Shown here: piece after piece, positions 5,878 through 7,599 of the stretch
Layout of the letters: each line of letters starts with the position of its first letter
Position numbering within the stretch: position 1 is the first letter of the stretch
Source: Elusimicrobiota bacterium
Lineage (GTDB): Bacteria; Elusimicrobiota; Elusimicrobia; 2-02-FULL-39-32
Assembly: GCA_023249715.1 (NCBI GenBank)
Contig: JAHFCA010000067.1
Span: 1-7,599 of the forward strand
Length of the DNA stretch: 7,599 nucleotides
Direction: 5' to 3'
The notes under the pieces: generated by a model
The model's database searches: none
What the model was told of the DNA's origin: nothing
Seen by the model: only the letters and a program-made list of their open reading frames with translations
Translations under genes and position numbers: made by a program

Positions 5878-6573
5878 ATGAAAGAACGCATTCTCATCGT
5901 TGACGACGACTCCAAGATCTCCTCCCTCCTCAGTGATATCTTAAAAGAAAATCACTACGTTGTAGCGGAAGCAAAAACAACAGAAGAAGGTTGGGATCAG
6001 GTAGAGCGTTTTCACCCGGACCTGATCTTATTGGATGTGGAAGTGCCATTAAAAGGCGGGCTCGAGTTTTGCCGGCAGATGAAGGAAAAAGAGGAGACTC
6101 AGGAAATTCCAATTATCTTTCTAACGGTTCGAGATCAGCAAGTGGACCGCGTTTCCGCTTTAACTCTGGGCGGGGACGATTTTATTGTTAAGCCATTTCA
6201 TCAAAAGGAACTGTTGGTCCGAATTCAGATAGCTCTACGAAGATCTCTCCGGAGCCAGCCTTCTCCCACAACTCTGAAATCTGGAACATTGCATGTGGAT
6301 GTGGATAGAAGAATTGTGCACATTGGCGGTAAAGAATTGCATCTCACTCCTAAAGAATTGGAATTATTAAAATTTCTTTACATCAACCGCCACAAGGTTC
6401 TCAGTGAAAAGACCATTTTCGATACCGTGTGGGGGTCTCATTGCACCTCGATGCTTTCCACCGTCTATACACACGTAGAACGATTGCGAAAGAAATTAGG
6501 CGATCATGGATATAAAATTAAAACTGTGCCGGGCGCCGGATTTAGGTTCGACGAAAGGAAAGGATCGAGGTAA
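5878..6573 (+). CDS. OmpR/PhoB-family DNA-binding response regulator
   Basis: This 231-residue two-domain regulator binds DNA when phosphorylated. The N-terminal receiver (about 3-122) has the acidic residues Asp9-Asp11 in LIVDDD, the phosphoacceptor Asp53 in LILLDVEVP, Thr83 in IIFLTVRD and Lys105 in VKPF, all intact. The C-terminal winged helix (about 135-226) shows the OmpR-type signature: LTPKELELLKFL (156-167), VWG at 184-186, the recognition-helix region with VYTHVERLRKKLG (196-208), and KTVPGAGFRF (215-224). It starts 3 bp after the preceding stop, with AAGGGA 11 nt upstream inside the previous gene, so translation is coupled. No partner kinase is in the window. Downstream, two TGTTACA repeats with 11-bp period fit its class of operator, suggesting it regulates the next gene. 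Which OmpR subgroup it belongs to cannot be told by eye. Confidence 0.95.
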   Translation: MKERILIVDDDSKISSLLSDILKENHYVVAEAKTTEEGWDQVERFHPDLILLDVEVPLKGGLEFCRQMKEKEETQEIPIIFLTVRDQQVDRVSALTLGGDDFIVKPFHQKELLVRIQIALRRSLRSQPSPTTLKSGTLHVDVDRRIVHIGGKELHLTPKELELLKFLYINRHKVLSEKTIFDTVWGSHCTSMLSTVYTHVERLRKKLGDHGYKIKTVPGAGFRFDERKGSR

Positions 6574-6579
6574 AATTTT

Positions 6580-6613
6580 TTTTAAATGAAAATGGTATCG
6601 ATTACATTTAAAA
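6580..6613. repeat. AT-rich inverted repeat downstream of the regulator gene
   Basis: TTTTAAATG (6580-6588) and CATTTAAAA (6605-6613) are perfect 9-bp arms around a 16-nt loop, beginning 7 nt after the regulator's stop codon. The stem has one G-C pair and no T-run follows, so it is a weak terminator candidate. An operator for a dimeric protein is equally possible; a GATTACA, close to the downstream TGTTACA repeats, lies in the loop and 3' arm (6600-6606). Confidence 0.5.
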
Positions 6614-6623
6614 TTATTGATTT

Positions 6624-6641
6624 TGTTACAAAAATGTTACA
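6624..6641 (+). promoter_or_regulatory. Putative OmpR/PhoB-type operator: TGTTACA direct repeats
   Basis: Two perfect 7-bp copies of TGTTACA, 6624-6630 and 6635-6641, are separated by AAAA, so they repeat every 11 bp on one DNA face. A degenerate third copy, TGTTGAA, follows at 6645-6651. PhoB and related winged-helix regulators bind as head-to-tail dimers to 7-bp direct repeats with 4-bp AT-rich spacers, which is this geometry. The site lies between an OmpR-type regulator gene and the secreted-protein gene, about 30 bp ahead of a -10-like TATACT. Binding by the neighbour is inference. Confidence 0.55.
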
Positions 6642-6672
6642 GTATGTTGAAGAAAAGTTTCTCTTACTTCAT

Positions 6673-6678
6673 TATACT
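6673..6678 (+). promoter_or_regulatory. Possible -10 element for the secreted-protein gene
   Basis: TATACT at 6673-6678 continues as TATACTTAT, the same nine bases found at the strong promoter at 2552. At 17 bp upstream there is no TTGACA-like -35; the sequence there is AAGAAA. This is what an activator-dependent promoter would look like, with the TGTTACA repeats near -61 to -44 of a start around 6685. Confidence 0.45.
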
Positions 6679-6705
6679 TATGGTGACTTACGGAATTAGG
6701 AATCC

Positions 6706-7599
6706 ATGAATAAAATAAAATTTCTTAAAATTTTAGTTTTCTTTTACCTTTCTATTTTTTCTGCCATCTCTTTTATTGGCGCTGCCGATATACTGCCTCC
6801 GGATTTAAGTATTAAGTCTATTTCCACTGTTCAGGGCGTAGATGGCCGCTATTTGAGTGTAGGAGTTTTACCTACTATAAAAATTCAATTTAGTGAAGCG
6901 ATAAAGCAGGCCACTCTAACCGCTGCCAATATTAAAATTACAGGAACACGGGATAATGCTGGAAATAGTCGTTCTAGTACGGTAGCATTAAATTTTAGTT
7001 ACGATTCGAATACGTATCTTTTAAGCATCACGCCGCAAACAAATCTAAGTCGGGGATGGCTTTATGAACTGACTATTTCTGTTGGAGTGCAAGATTTAGC
7101 CGGAAATGGTTTAGCCAATGAAAGAAAAGTTCTTTTTGAAACACTCATGAATAAAAACACCGTTAACCAGTTTACCGCTGCCGATGGGAAAACCCAAGTT
7201 GTTATTCCTCCCCAGGCTTTACCCGAAGATGCTTCTTTAAATGTGTCAGTGGTGGTCGGGGGGGTAAGGTCTGGCGCGGTTCCTCGAGGAGTCCGTCCTG
7301 CGGGAATAGGGGGTTTTAATAGCTATAGTAGTTTGCAATATGTTTTGCCGAGCGCGCTAGAGGAAGCGACTGCGAAATTAAAAGATGTGGTGGGAGTTTT
7401 TGCTCAAGAAGTCACTATTCGTGAATTTGCCGCATTGAACCAAAATGGGAATAGAATTCAAAGTCATTTTAATACTCCCATTACCATTGTTATGCCCTAT
7501 TTAGACGAAGATTCCGATGGTTATGTGGATGGGGTGAGTCCTCAAGTAAAAGTTAAAAACTTAAAAGTTTACTTTTTAGATGAGTCTCATAATGTTTGG
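6706..7599 (+). CDS. Secreted Ig-like (Big_5-type) surface protein, N-terminal part (3' end outside window)
   Basis: The frame is open from ATG 6706 to the window end, giving 298 residues with no stop. AGGA lies 4 nt before the ATG. Residues 1-26 form a signal peptide: Lys-rich start, hydrophobic core, and a likely cleavage after GAA before Asp-Ile-Leu-Pro-Pro. Residues about 28-147 look like a Big_5/SbsA-type Ig domain: a Pro-Thr-Ile-Lys-Ile-Gln-Phe-Ser-Glu-Ala strand (53-62), a YDSNTYLLSITP strand (100-111), and the closing VQDLAGNGLANE motif (129-140). A second beta-rich region follows and includes DEDSDGYVDG (267-276), with Asp267, 269, 271 and 275 spaced as in a calcium-binding loop. Such proteins are usually cell-surface or adhesive. 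It is preceded by the 132-bp spacer with the TGTTACA repeats and is likely controlled there. Full size and C-terminal anchor are unknown. Confidence 0.85.
   Translation, partial: MNKIKFLKILVFFYLSIFSAISFIGAADILPPDLSIKSISTVQGVDGRYLSVGVLPTIKIQFSEAIKQATLTAANIKITGTRDNAGNSRSSTVALNFSYDSNTYLLSITPQTNLSRGWLYELTISVGVQDLAGNGLANERKVLFETLMNKNTVNQFTAADGKTQVVIPPQALPEDASLNVSVVVGGVRSGAVPRGVRPAGIGGFNSYSSLQYVLPSALEEATAKLKDVVGVFAQEVTIREFAALNQNGNRIQSHFNTPITIVMPYLDEDSDGYVDGVSPQVKVKNLKVYFLDESHNVW

Noticed and set aside
6574..6586. T-run right after the regulator stop as an intrinsic terminator
   Set aside because: The eight T residues at 6576-6583 are not preceded by a G-C stem, so a standard terminator cannot be supported.
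1..7599. CRISPR array, insertion sequence, integrase or attachment site
   Set aside because: No regularly spaced repeats beyond the short ones listed, no transposase or integrase motif, and no duplication of the tRNA 3' end was seen in the window.

Overview
The window is visibly AT-rich (about 40% GC by eye, not computed) and almost fully coding, with no stretch over 300 bases lacking a gene. Three points suggest a Gram-negative-type bacterium from a little-studied lineage: menaquinone made by the futalosine route (mqnC, mqnD), a probable lipoprotein of no family I can name, and a secreted protein with an Ig-like domain and a calcium-loop motif. From memory the lipoprotein and the secreted protein resemble proteins of Omnitrophota (candidate phylum Omnitrophica). 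That placement is an inference only. There is no sign of phage, insertion sequence or CRISPR.

Left part (1-2516): the C-terminal half of a FIST-domain sensory protein runs in from the left edge, followed by a tRNA with anticodon CAU (576-652). Only 6 nt later mqnD begins, with no Shine-Dalgarno (SD) sequence. mqnC lies on the opposite strand, and the two genes overlap tail-to-tail by 14 bp. MqnC makes cyclic dehypoxanthinyl futalosine and MqnD cleaves it, so these are consecutive steps of one pathway; mqnA and mqnB are not in the window.

Central part (2517-6573): a 123-bp divergent spacer carries a near-consensus promoter (TTGACA, 17 bp, TATACT). It faces a tight five-gene run on the + strand: a stand-alone receiver protein, a membrane AAA+ zinc protease of the FtsH family with almost no extracytoplasmic loop, a probable lipoprotein, a 95-residue two-helix membrane protein with a charged coiled-coil tail, and an OmpR/PhoB-type response regulator. 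Gaps are 20, 26, 33 and 3 bp. No histidine kinase is visible. The set looks like a dedicated envelope signalling and proteolysis cassette, which is the most interesting unit here.

Right part (6574-7599): a 132-bp AT-rich spacer holds two perfect TGTTACA copies at an 11-bp period, the usual geometry of OmpR/PhoB operators, and a TATACT -10 element. It precedes a secreted protein with an N-terminal signal peptide, a Big_5-like Ig domain and an Asp-rich calcium-loop motif, which runs off the right edge. A simple reading is that the regulator encoded just upstream controls this gene.
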